From Cepaea nemoralis (Eukaryota > Mollusca > Gastropoda > Stylommatophora > Helicidae), in NCBI GenBank assembly GCA_014155875.1, contig JACEFZ010027762.1, positions 62,001-126,000 of the forward strand: a stretch of DNA of 64,000 nucleotides, read 5' to 3'. The position numbers were made by a program, and so were the translations under genes. The first letter of the stretch is position 1; each line of letters starts with the position of its first letter. The notes under the pieces are model-generated. The model was given only the letters and a program-made list of their open reading frames with translations. It was not told where the DNA came from and searched no databases. Below, piece by piece: positions 47,500-57,914 of the stretch.

Positions 47500-48055
47500 C
47501 TGTCACCTCCCAGTGGAGCACAACCCTCAACCTACTCACACCAAGTCATTTGTAAACTGGTTCATGATTGGTTGCATTGTGCAGCTAGAGCTTTTTACAC
47601 GTTGAGGTAGTCAGTCTCATGCCAACCTTCCTCAGTCATCTCTTACGAGACATGTTAAAGCATGATAGGTTTCAGTGTCATTATTTTGTTTGCTTTTCTT
47701 ATGGACCACAGTAACACAGGTCAGCGGGTTGGGTTGTGAATTGTAAAATGTTTTTCAAGCAGTATTATGTGCTGTTTCTGATCATTATCTAAATGATTTT
47801 TAGACAGAATGCAAAACAACATCAGAAATATATGATAGATGTGTTAACATATTGTTCAATTTAATTTGAATGGCTGGCACCTTGTCATCTTGACAGAATA
47901 TAGCTTGTGCTTCAAAAAAGGCATAATTACATCCCTTGGCGGTAGCAAATGTGACTGAACAGGCCAATTCACGAGGTAAATGTACATCCACAATGGGTGC
48001 ATGTGAACACATGGTCATTTCCACCATTATGCACCATCTAGGGGGTAATGATTGT
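47500..48055. other. No recognised feature
   Basis: Unique sequence with short opposing frames near 47800-48030. No motif or splice pair supports a gene. Confidence 0.4.
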
Positions 48056-48058
48056 CAT

Positions 48059-48250
48059 TTAATCAATCAATCAATCACCGTCTCCACAATGAAGGTTGGC
48101 TGCAATGAATCTCCAGCATTGTCTACCTCTTGCCTTCATTGTACATTTTGTCAGACTGTTGCTCCTCCATTTCTTGATTTTACCATCGTCCATCTTGTAT
48201 CTTTGTCTACCTCTTGCTCGCTTGCCTTCATCCTTGCCCTCCAGTATGGG
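48059..48250 (-). mobile_element. LINE 3' end (family B) with TGAT tail
   Basis: The minus strand encodes PILEGKDEGKRARGRQRYKM, a degraded middle, then CWRFIAANLHCGDGD before a stop, followed by a (TGAT)n tail (plus-strand ATCAATCAATCAATC at 48061-48076). The basic RARGRQR and terminal NLHCGDG patterns are typical of this LINE type. It directly follows the A-tract of the U2-like segment. Confidence 0.75.
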
Positions 48251-48400
48251 TTTTTTTTTTTAGAAGGGCTCACAGTTCCCAAAGGGGCCAGAGTCGCCCC
48301 ATTTGGTCCCCACATCCCTGTGTGTCGGGTGATCATCCCGGCCCATGGCAAGATCAAGCGCAGATAACTGCACTTTGATCTTAGCCAAAAGGCCCAGAAT
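48251..48400 (-). ncRNA. U2-snRNA-like head of a chimeric retrosequence
   Basis: On the minus strand, 20 bases (GGCCTTTTGGCTAAGATCAA, plus positions 48375-48394) equal the 5' region of U2 snRNA, and AGTGCAGTTATCTG after it resembles the next U2 segment. The sequence then departs from U2: it folds back as a 14-bp hairpin (48350-48382, arms AAGATCAAGCGCAG / CTGCACTTTGATCTT), continues for about 90 unidentified bases and ends in 11 A (48251-48261). It is not a functional U2 gene, since the branch-point and Sm-site regions are not present. Confidence 0.55.
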
Positions 48401-49544
48401 GGTTGTTATAAGAGTGTTATGTCTTTTAACGTGGGGGAGGGGGGGGGGCATTTTTCACTTGCCTCTCCACTTGCTGTTTAATAATAATCTATTAATATCG
48501 ATTTATGTTATTATTTTTAAACGATTATATTTAATTTAACATGATCACGTTCACATATTTGTCAAATACTACTCCCAACAGTCCTGGTTCTCCAGCTTGG
48601 GAAACCCTAGCGACACGCTAATATCTTTTACAAGCAGAAATCTGCCACTTTCTCACACGTAATTCACTACTTCCTTATACGCTAAAACGCGTTTCCTGTA
48701 ACAGTTATTTCCCTTCTGATGCCCCATACAATTACTTCCCCTTCTCATGTTATTTTTCATACACATGTAACCAAAAAGTATTCTTGCTTCATTAGGCAGC
48801 CTGTCTTTTGTGCCAGTGTTATATTTAATTTGTTTCATTTAATGTTTTTGGCGTATTTTTGCTCACCGCGCAGCCGCGGTTGCAAATCCGCCTATCGGCC
48901 GATTGATCCGCGGAAATCGACCAGTACTTATTGCTGCTAATAATGGCAGGCTTTGCTCTATTGTTCGCGTTCCTGGCGCTTGAGAGAGAAGTATGGGCTT
49001 GCATCACGCCTGGATTTTGTTTTAAGTGACCCGCAATCCATTGGCTGTTAGATGGCCTGTTGTGTGTGTGGAATGGGGAGAGAGGGGTGGGAAGTGTTGG
49101 GGGAAATTTGAGGATTTCACCAGTGGCGTGTCTCACCGGCGGGAGTTCTGATTGGGGGAGATTCCATTCCATTCTTTTCTCCATTACCTCTACCCGTTCA
49201 GCATCAGAAGGGAAGTTATAATTAGGGCCAATTCAAGCCTCAGATGAATAAACCTATGACCGAAACAGCCACATTTGGGATATTAATCTGAAAGGAATTG
49301 TCGACCATAGAGGGGGGGGGGGCGTGTAATGATCTGTTGGAGAGACTTTGGGAGAACCATGAATTGAGAAGCATGAAGTGAGCTGTGCACCAACATCTAC
49401 ATCATCAAGTGCCGTCTCAGCATTGAAGGTCATGAGTTCCCAACACCCTCTGACCCGTGTCTTCACGGTGCATTGGTACAATCTTCTTCCAGTCCAGCTC
49501 TTGTTGTTGTCAGTTGACTTCCTCGTGCACGCTTTGCTTCCGCT
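48401..49544. other. Unique sequence with a CpG-containing, CCAAT-box segment
   Basis: No gene recognised. At 48865-48925 the sequence is CpG-rich (CGCGCAGCCGCGG, ATCGGCCGATTGATCCGCGG). CCAAT/ATTGG elements occur at about 49036 and 49150. It could be a promoter region, but no adjoining first exon is seen. A G run at 49312-49322 and frames on both strands at 49254-49566 are not convincing. Confidence 0.3.
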
Positions 49545-50155
49545 GTTCATTTCAGTACTCCCGTGATCAAGGAGCTGTGTTTCTTGTCATGATTCCGCTG
49601 TTCATTTCAGTACATACTTGATCTAGTAGCTGTGTTTCTTGTCATGATTCCGCTGTTCATTTCAGTACATACTTGATCTAGGAGCTGTGTTTCTTGTCAT
49701 GATTCCACTGTTCATTTCACTAATCTCTTGATCTAGGAGCTGTGTTTCTTGTCATGATTCCGCTGTTTATTTCAGTACTCTCTTGATCTAGGAGCTGTGT
49801 TTCTTATCATGGTTCTGCTGTTCATTTCAGTACCCCCTTGATCTAGGAGCTGTGTTTGTTGTCATGATTCCACTGTTCATTTCAGTACTCCCGTGATCTA
49901 GGAGCTGTGTTTCTTGTCATGATTCCACTGTTCATTTCAGTACCCCCTTGATCTAGGAGCTGTGTTTCTTGTCATGATTCCACTGTTCATTTCAGTACTC
50001 CCGTGATCTAGGAGCTGTGTTTCTTGTCATGATTCCGCTGTTCATTTCAGTACTCTCTTGATCTAGTAGCTGTGTTTCTTGTCATGATTCCGCTGTTCAT
50101 TTCAGTACTCTCTTGCTCTAGGAGCCGTGTTTCTTGTCATGATTCCGCTGGTTCA
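49545..50155. repeat. 55-bp minisatellite with acceptor-like core, about 11 copies
   Basis: Units contain GATCTAGGAGCTGTGTTTCT, then TGTCATGATTCCGCTGTTCA and TTTCAGTACTC. GCTGTG recurs every 55 bp from 49574. TTCATTTCAG resembles a splice acceptor in every unit. Confidence 0.92.
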
Positions 50156-50639
50156 CAACACATTTGTCTTCATGTGGTGTGGATAGTCATCATCGCCGTT
50201 GCCGTGATTATTATCAGCTGTTGCTTTTCTCTTCGTATTCATCTTCATGCTGCTTTTGACATCATCAAATGAATTGCGTTGTACTGTTTCGTCAAGCCGT
50301 GGCTCAGTACATGCGAGTTCGACGAGAATGTTTTCGGATTGGCTTTCCCTAGCCTTTGACTGTTCCCAGTCTACAGCAGGTCTGTGTCTCTCTTGGCCTT
50401 GTTCCTATCACCGAGTAGCTGCGTTACCGTTGGCGTAGGTAGCTCTTGGGGTCATTGGACCAGGCAAACCCTTGTACCACTGTTAGGAGACACGGCAGCG
50501 GGGACGTTGGATTTTGTTGCAGAAATGTCTTCACAAGTTTCGGTTTGATAGATGTCTGTTGGTGGTTTTAAGATTAAGATTGTTGCGTATCCCTTACGGG
50601 ACGTTGCAGTCAACACCAGCATTTTTCATCTGCTGTTGA

Positions 50640-50800
50640 TGTACTAGGCAAGTGTTACGTTCAGTAGTTTGCCATTGCTTTCTGAACAACCGGCTCCCAT
50701 ACCAGCACGTTATAACTCAACGCGACACGGTCTGCTGAACAAATCGGTCGCAGCTGAGTTTCGAACGCCTGGTACCCGGCTCACGAACTGCGTTCGCAAG
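50640..50800 (-). repeat. Dispersed repeat, copy 2 (tRNA-like SINE?)
   Basis: Partner of 17540-17670. The minus strand contains GAGCCGGGTACCAGGCGTTC then GAAACTC, close to a tRNA anticodon-arm-to-box-B stretch, preceded by GGCTTGCGAACGCAG. A SINE on the minus strand is likely but not proved. Confidence 0.5.
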
Positions 50801-50819
50801 CCTTTGACCACGGAAACCG

Positions 50820-50985
50820 GTGGTTTTATGTTTGCGTTTTTATGTTTGTATTTTTATGTTGTTGTTGTTATGTTGTTGATGTTTTTATGTTGTTGGTGTT
50901 TTTATGTTGGTGTTTTTATGTTCTTGATGTTTTTATGTTGTTGGTGTTTTTATGTTAGTGTTTTGATGTTGGCGGAGAACTGGTT
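50820..50985. repeat. Short T-rich repeat (TTTTTATGTTG...)
   Basis: GTTTTTATGTTGTTGGTG and shorter forms (17-25 bp) repeated about 8 times. It lies just before the 17-bp array. Confidence 0.8.
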
Positions 50986-50996
50986 GCGATAGTTCT

Positions 50997-52142
50997 GTGG
51001 GCATGTTGTCTCTGTGGGAGTTATTGTCTCTGTGTGGGTGTTGTCTCTGTGGGAATGTTGTCACTGTGTGGATGTTGTCTCTGTGGGGATGTTTTCTCTG
51101 TGGGGATGTTGTCTCTGTGGGGATGCTGTCTCTGTGGGGATGTTTTCTCTGTGGGAATGTTGTCTATGTGGGGATGTTGTTTCTGTGGGGATGTTTTCTC
51201 TGTGGGAATGTTGTCTCTGTGTGGATGTTGTCTCTGTGGGGATGCTGTTTCTGTGGGGATGCTGTTTCTGTGGGGATGCTGTCTCTGGGATGCTGTTTCT
51301 GTGGGGATGCTGTTTCTGTGGGGATGCTGTCTCTGGGATGCTGTTTCTGTGGGGATGCTGTTTCTGTGGGGATGCTGTCTCTGGGATGCTGTTTCTGTGG
51401 GGATGTTGTCTCTGTTGGGATGCTGTCTCTGGGATGCTGTTTCTGTGGGGATGCTGTTTCTGTGGGGATGCTGTTTCTGTGGGGATGCTGTCTCTGGGAT
51501 GCTGTCTCTGTGTGGATGTTGTCTCTGTGGGGATGCTGTCTCTGGGATGCTGTTTCTGTGGGGATGCTGTTTCTGTGGGGATGCTGTCTCTGGGATGCTG
51601 TTTCTGTGGGCATGTTTCTGTGGGGATGCTGTCTCTGTGGGGATGTTGTCTCTGTGGGGATGCTGTTTCTGTGGGGATGCTGTCTCTGTGGGGATGCTGT
51701 CTCTGGGATGTTGTCTCTGTGGGGATGTTATCTCTGTGGGGATGTTGTCTCTGTGGGGATGTTATCTCTGTGGGGATGTTGTCTCTGTGGGGATGTTGTC
51801 TCTGTGGGGATGCTGTCTCTGTGGGGATGCTGTCTCTGTGGGGATGCTGTCTCTGTGGGGATGCTGTCTCTGTGGGGATGCTGTCTCTGGGATGTTGTCT
51901 CTGTGGGGATGTTATCTCTGTGGGGATGTTGTCTCTGTGGGGATGTTGTCTCTGTGGGGATGCTGTCTCTGTGGGGATGCTGTCTCTGGGATGTTATCTC
52001 TGTGGGGATGTTGTCTCTGTGGGGATGTTGTCTCTGTGGGGATGCTGTCTCTGTGGGGATGCTGTCTCTGTGGGGATGTTGTCTCTGTGGGGATGCTGTT
52101 TCTGTGGGGATGCTGTTTCTGTGGGGATGCTGTCTCTGTGAG
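50997..52142. repeat. 17-bp minisatellite, about 67 copies
   Basis: The unit is TCTCTGTGGGGATGCTG (17 bp), with TT/CT variants and a common 14-bp form lacking TGG. Because 17 is not divisible by three, one 17-codon cycle (SVGMLSLWGCCLCGDAV) appears in all three forward frames, which gives the long overlapping open frames of 370-443 codons. These are not genes. Confidence 0.95.
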
Positions 52143-52299
52143 CTAGTGCACATCCCGCAGTTAATAAAACATACGACTCTTGCCTGGCCGCTTGGATTAA
52201 AGCGCTTGCGCTTTAACTCCCACTGCGGTGATGGCACAGTGAATGTACGGGAATCGTTCCCTACACGGGTTAGTTGCTCTTCAAAGTTGACTTCTTCTT

Positions 52300-52680
52300 T
52301 AGAAAGCATTGGCAAACTGCATGAGTAGTAAAATGCAAAGAATAACATGGACAGACAGAACAACCAATGAGCAAGTCTTATAAGAAGCAGATGAAAATTG
52401 TAAACTGATTAGAGAAATTAAACGTAGATCGTTAAGATTGTTTTGGACACGTTATTAGAAGAAATAAACTAGAAAACTTAGGGAAAACTGGTAAGATTGA
52501 GGGGGAAAAGAACAAAGGGAAAGCAGAGAAGTAAATATCTGGATATCTTGACCACGTGGTGTGGTCGAGACAAGAACACAGAGCTGATCCACGACTCTGG
52601 TGATCGAGCGAGATGACGGAAAATGACCGCCCACGCTTATCGGCATGGTACATGATAATGATGCATGGTTTGTTCAGCTG
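52300..52680 (+). mobile_element. LINE 3' end (family A), truncated
   Basis: The plus strand encodes, with frameshifts, LIREIKRRSLRLFW, then a degraded GKIEG-type basic stretch, then TTWCGRDKNTELIHDSGDRA, RWRKMTAHAYRHGT and a stop, with an ATGATAATGATG tail. ATGGACAGACAGAACAACCA at about 52346 pairs with ATGGACAGACAGAAAGACCA at 61020, so this and 60700-61243 are one family. Confidence 0.75.
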
Positions 52681-52844
52681 CCTGTTTGGCCAGATCCGTC
52701 TGTGCACGAGGATGTCCGCCATTGTGTGCACGTGACCGTACAGCCTGTTGTGTCCGGGTCTGATGCGAAATAGGATGACCCGGTTTACTGTACTTTGTTG
52801 GAGTAATTCATAGACTGTTACAAGCTGCTTCTTAGACCACTATT

Positions 52845-53030
52845 GTCACTCACTCACTCACTCACTCACTCACTCACTCACTCACTCACTCACTCACTCA
52901 CTCACTCACTCACTCACTCACTCACCCACCCACCCACTCACTCACCCAATCACTTCATCACTCACTCACTCCCTCACTCTCTCCCTCACTCTCACTCATT
53001 CACTCACTCACTCACTCACTCACTCACCTG
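52845..53030. repeat. (ACTC)n microsatellite
   Basis: About 75 bp of pure TCAC repeat, then ACCC and CCTC variants, then pure again. Confidence 0.97.
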
Positions 53031-53144
53031 TCATTGATGTGACAGTATACTGCTAGTTTACGTGTCAATAAGATATGCTGGGGATGAATAGTTAATTCAT
53101 AGTATCTGTTCAACCAAGGCCTCGTAGACCACAAGACCACATAT

Positions 53145-53272
<128 letters not shown>

Positions 53273-53274
53273 TC

Positions 53275-54065
53275 GTATTGGTATTGCAGTAAAGTGCACA
53301 TTTCGTGGTTGTCAACGCGAGGCCGCGAAGCGGAGATCAATTGTAACCAGAGACTTCGCCTTACAAAGTTACCCAAAAATAAATGTAACCGAACTTTTAA
53401 AGTGATGCCAATTTATACATAAATACCAAAAATGGGTGTTGAATGCAAACATGCATTCATTATCATTTCAGTCGCTCTCAATAATCCATAAGAATATTAA
53501 ATGATCGTCGCTGGATTGTGACACTGACAGCCGCTATTTTCCCGCCATGGAAATTACGGCATCATAGTATGCGATCTTAATTATTTCAGCCTGGGATGTA
53601 ACCGCCGATTTAAATAGTAGAAAATTATACTGTACGCGTAAAAATGGATACTCAGTTGAATTATTCATACTAGATCTATTCATAACGTCTATATAAAACG
53701 AAATTTACGAGTCAACGTATGTCTTAAAAGGACAGTCTCTTTTATCTCCGTAAGAAGAAACATTTGAGAAGCCAAGATGTATACATTCGTAGACAATGGA
53801 GGGAACTACAATACTCGGTAGTCGGCTTCTGTTTTAATGCGATCTTGAAATAATCGGGGAATTTAACGTCACGAGTACATATATATTCTTAAACCTGAGA
53901 CACAAAAACAAGAAACTGAAAATTAACGCAAAAAAATCTCTTGTAAAATTCGGCAAAACTAAACTTAAAATGGACATGCCTTTGACCCATCTGTGTACCT
54001 TCAGCACATACAGGCAAATATGCTCAGTAATACGCACGGCCATCTGTACTTCCCGTATAATTTTC
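53275..54065. other. No recognised feature
   Basis: AT-rich single-copy sequence; no gene, repeat or motif that I can support. Confidence 0.45.
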
Positions 54066-54074
54066 GCCCACATT

Positions 54075-54640
54075 AAAGGGATGGGACCCTGCTGCACCGA
54101 TAGTCGTGCCCTGCTGCACTGATGGTCGTACCCTGCTGCACTGATGGTAGTGCTCGGCTGCACTGATGGTAGTGCCCGGCTGCACTGATGGTAGTGCCCG
54201 ACTGCACTGATGGCCGTGCCCGACTGCACTGATGGTAGTGCCCGGCTGCACTGATGGTCGTCCCCTGCTGCACTGATGGTAGTGCCCTGCTGCACTGATG
54301 GTAGTGCCCTGCTGCACTGGAACGACCGATGGTCGTGCCCTGCTGCACTGATGGTAGTGCCCGACTGCACTGATGGCCATCCCCTGCTGCTCTGATGGTA
54401 GTGCCCGGCTGCACTGATGGTCGTGCCCTGCTGCACCGATGACCGTGCCCGGCTGCACTGATGGTCGTGCCCGGCTGCACTGATGGTCGTGCCCGGCTGC
54501 ACTGATGGTGGTGCCCTGCTGCACATGGGTGTCCCCTGCTGCACTGATGGTCGTGCCCGGCTGCACTGATGGTCGTGCCCTGCTGCACTGATGGTCGTGC
54601 CCTGCTGCACTGATGGTCGTGCCCTGCTGCACAGACAGCG
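54075..54640. repeat. 22-bp minisatellite, about 25 copies
   Basis: Units contain CTGCTGCACTGATGGTCGTG then CC, with variants TAGTGCC and CCGTGCC. All three minus frames are open (22-codon cycle) and give spurious frames of 217-289 aa. Confidence 0.95.
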
Positions 54641-54714
54641 ACGCGGACTGGCATATGAAGCCTGCACTTGGGGGCACGACTCCACCATATCGTTCTTTCC
54701 CACCTTCCTACTGA

Positions 54715-55612
54715 TCTTGCCATTACCTCTTGGATTTTCCTACCACCCTGTCGGTGTGTCCACCATCTGTTGGATTTTCCCACTACCCTGACGGTGTGTC
54801 CACCATCTATTGGATTTTCCCATTACCCTGTCGGTGTGTCCACCATCTTTTGAATTTTCCCACCGCGCTGCCGATCTTTTCACCATTTCTTGGAATTTCC
54901 CACCACCCTGTCGATGTCTCCACCATGTCTTGGATTTTCCCACTACCCTGTCGGTGTGTCCACCATCTCTTGGAATTTCCCACCACCCTGTCGATGTCTC
55001 CACCATGTCTTGGATTTTCCCACTACCCTGTCGGTGTGTCCACCATCTCTTGGAATTTCCCACCACCCTGTCGATGTCTCCACCATGTCTTGGATTTTCC
55101 CACTACCCTGTCGGTGTGTCCACCATCTCTTGGATTTTCACACCACCCTGCCGATCTTTTCACCATTTCTTGGAATTTCCCACCACCCTGTCGATGTGTC
55201 CACCATCTCTTGGATTTTCCCACCACCCTGCCGATCTTTTCACCATCTCTTGGAATTTCCCACCATCTCGTGGATGTGCCCACCTGCTCTTGGATTTTCC
55301 CACCACCCTGTCGCTGTGTCCACCATCTCTTGGATTTTCCCACCACCCTGCCGATCTTTTCACCATCTCTTGGAATTTCCCACCATCTCGTGGATGTGCC
55401 CACCTGCTCTTGGATTTTCCCACCACCCTGTCGATGTGTCCACCATCTCTTGGATTTTCCCACCACCCTGCCGATCTTTTCACCATCTCTTGGAATTTCC
55501 CACCATCTCGTGGATGTGCCCACCTGTTCTTGGATTTTCCCACCACCCTGTCGGTGTGTCTATCATCTCTTGGATTTTCCCTCCACCCTGCCGATCTTTC
55601 CACCATCTCTGT
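54715..55612. repeat. 40-bp minisatellite with 80-bp and 120-bp super-units
   Basis: The 40-bp unit contains TTGGATTTTCCCACCACCCT, then GTCGGTGTGTCCACCATCTC. Between 54890 and 55130 a dimer repeats every 80 bp (TTGGAATTTCC at 54890, 54970, 55050). Between 55200 and 55560 a trimer repeats every 120 bp (CACCATCTCGTGGATGTGCC at 55261, 55381, 55501). Frames on both strands are open because of the 40-codon cycle. Confidence 0.95.
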
Positions 55613-56308
55613 GAAGAAGCTGACTTCCCACGACCACATGTGCTGGAAGATGTGTGAGGGCACAAAATACCGGCGCACACGGCTCTCTTCCTCGAGGATA
55701 GGGTAGTTTGCGAGCAGGCACATTTCGCAGTTATGGGACAAACTCGAAAACAATGCGAAGACAATGCAACATTTCGAAACATGGTTCAAATTAATGGCAG
55801 GAGTAAGACACCCGGAGTCATCACCTGGGTGGGCTCACCTGCAGGGAGTGTAAAGGGTCAAAACAATCCGGGAAGGGGGACGACTTCTGGCGATCAGAAG
55901 ACTCCACCATGCTCGCTCCGCAGCGAAGTTTGTATCACTAGTCACACTCTACCTCCATCACAAGGCCAACACGTCGCCGCCCCTGACAGCCTCTAGCGGC
56001 AGATTAAACTGTAACATGTCAGACATTGGCCGGAAATAAATAAATACGGATAAAAGCGAAGACAAAAACCTGGCGACGGGAAAACTAGTGACGTGAGTGT
56101 GGTAGGTGCGTTGGGAGTATCTTTAGCTGTCTGTTGCCCTGGGTTTGCATCTAGATTCCTACTGTGAACATACGTGTACGGTAAGTGTGTCTGCTGTCTG
56201 TGTTTACATCTCGTACCCGTGTTTGTTTGACCTATGCAGAGCGCTAGAACCCGCGCCCGCTTTCGTTAAAGTATAGCGGGCGTTATTTCCGCATGACTAG
56301 TCAGTGAG

Positions 56309-56310
<2 letters not shown>
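55613..56310. other. No recognised feature; GC-rich at the right end
   Basis: An 87-aa plus frame at 55733 has no family signature. The stretch 56235-56300 is CpG-rich (GCGCTAGAACCCGCGCCCGC and AGCGGGCGTTATTTCCGC) and might be a promoter edge, with no exon attached. Confidence 0.35.
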
Positions 56311-56311
<1 letters not shown>

Positions 56312-56375
<64 letters not shown>

Positions 56376-56390
56376 TGTGTGTGTGTGTGT
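56312..56390. repeat. (GA)n then (GT)n microsatellite
   Basis: GA repeat with one CA, followed by GTGTGTGTGTGTGT. Confidence 0.95.
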
Positions 56391-56527
56391 TCCTCTTCTA
56401 GTTCTACCTGTTAGTCCCCTCGTGGAGCATAGACTAAGCCGTCGTGTCTGTAGCCGTCTCCTGCAGCTTCCCCCCCCCCCACATGTCCTTCCAGTATCAT
56501 TCATCTCTGTCTATAATTCTCTTCATC

Positions 56528-56655
<128 letters not shown>

Positions 56656-56837
56656 TTTGTTTGCTATGTGGTTTCCACAGAGAGGATGTTCTGGTGACAC
56701 TATTGACATGTTTCCTCCATGTGTGTGCTAGCCAGCGTCAGCGTATTCCCCCACTCCTTGATTCGCTGGAATGTATTGAGTTATCTTCATTAGCTGGGCA
56801 TCAGTGATTGTGTCATAGCGCGTGGGTCCAACAGGTC

Positions 56838-56849
56838 TGCGCATGCGCC
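56838..56849. promoter_or_regulatory. NRF1-type palindrome
   Basis: TGCGCATGCGCC fits the animal NRF1 consensus (YGCGCAYGCGCR) at all but the last position. It lies in a short CpG-containing stretch (GCGCGTGGGTCC before it). No transcription start is identified, so a promoter role is inference. Confidence 0.35.
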
Positions 56850-56929
56850 AGTAACATATATGTTTGTATGTATTAGTGATTGTTGTAGTGGTTCTCCGTG
56901 TTGCTGGTTCACACAGCGACGCTGTTCCT

Positions 56930-57450
56930 TGCTGGAGATCCATGCTGTTGATGTTTGAGATACCTGTGGAAGACTGTAGGTTCATACTATACAATGAGAT
57001 GTTGATGTTTGTGATACCCGTGGAAGACTGTTGGTCCATACTATACAATGAGATGTTGATGTTTGTGATACCCGTGGAAGACTGTTGGTTCATACTACAC
57101 AATGAGATGTTGATGTTTGTGATGCCCGTGGAAGACTTAGGTCCCTACTACACAATGAGATGTTGATGTTTGTGATACCCGTGGAAGACTGTTGGTCCAT
57201 ACTACACAATGAGATGTTGATGTTTGTGATGCCCGTGGAAGACTTAGGTCCCTACTACACAATGAGATGTTGATGTTTGTGATACCCGTGGAAGACTGTA
57301 GGTCCATACTACACAATGAGATGTTGATGTTTGTGATACCCGTGGAAGACTGTAGGTCCATACTACACAATGAGATGTTGATGTTTGTGATACCCTTGGA
57401 AGTCTGAAGTTGCTTGTTAGAGAATGAGATTTTGATGTTTGAGGTTCCCA
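56930..57450. repeat. 54-bp minisatellite, about 9 copies
   Basis: Units contain GATGTTGATGTTTGTGATAC, then CCGTGGAAGACTGTTGGTCC and ATACTACACAAT. A variant with GATGCCCGTGGAAGACTTAG, GTCCCTAC occurs twice, about 107 bp apart. Plus- and minus-strand frames here follow from the repeat. Confidence 0.93.
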
Positions 57451-57617
57451 TGGAAGACTGAACGAAACGTCAATATTTACGCACCAACTGACTGATGGAC
57501 CGATGTTCGGAATGAACCCACTACCACGACATAGGCGCACATGATTTGTAAAAGCGAGCGCACTTAACTTTTCGGTTATAGAGAGAAAGAGAGCATGAGG
57601 GAGACATAAAGAGAGAA

Positions 57618-57618
57618 A

Positions 57619-57675
<57 letters not shown>
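57618..57675. repeat. (GA)n microsatellite
   Basis: Nearly pure GA repeat after AAATTAAGAGAGAGA. Confidence 0.95.
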
Positions 57676-57676
<1 letters not shown>

Positions 57677-57914
57677 TACATTGAAGGATTTGCCATAGTC
57701 TGGCCTTGGGCCAGGAACATCCCCGCTTGCACTGCTATGCTACATCATCAATGACTGCAATGTGATGTAGGACGTCGGGAGTGCTACCCGCATATTTGAA
57801 AACATAGCATGGGAAACTAGAGACCAGCCATCGCCAAATATGAACGGGTGGCGCCAAATTACATCCCTTGGGTGGGCAGAGCCTGTGTGGAGGTCAGGCA
57901 TGAGGCAGCAGCGC

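Noticed and set aside
48366..48400. Functional U2 snRNA gene
   Set aside because: Only the first ~35 bases resemble U2; branch-point pairing, Sm site and 3' domain are missing.
50997..52328. 443-aa Cys/Gly/Leu-rich protein
   Set aside because: Three forward frames give the same 17-residue cycle, as expected from a 17-bp tandem repeat.
53834..54783. Minus-strand 217-289 aa Ser/Gln/Cys-rich proteins
   Set aside because: By-product of the 22-bp array; all three minus frames are open.
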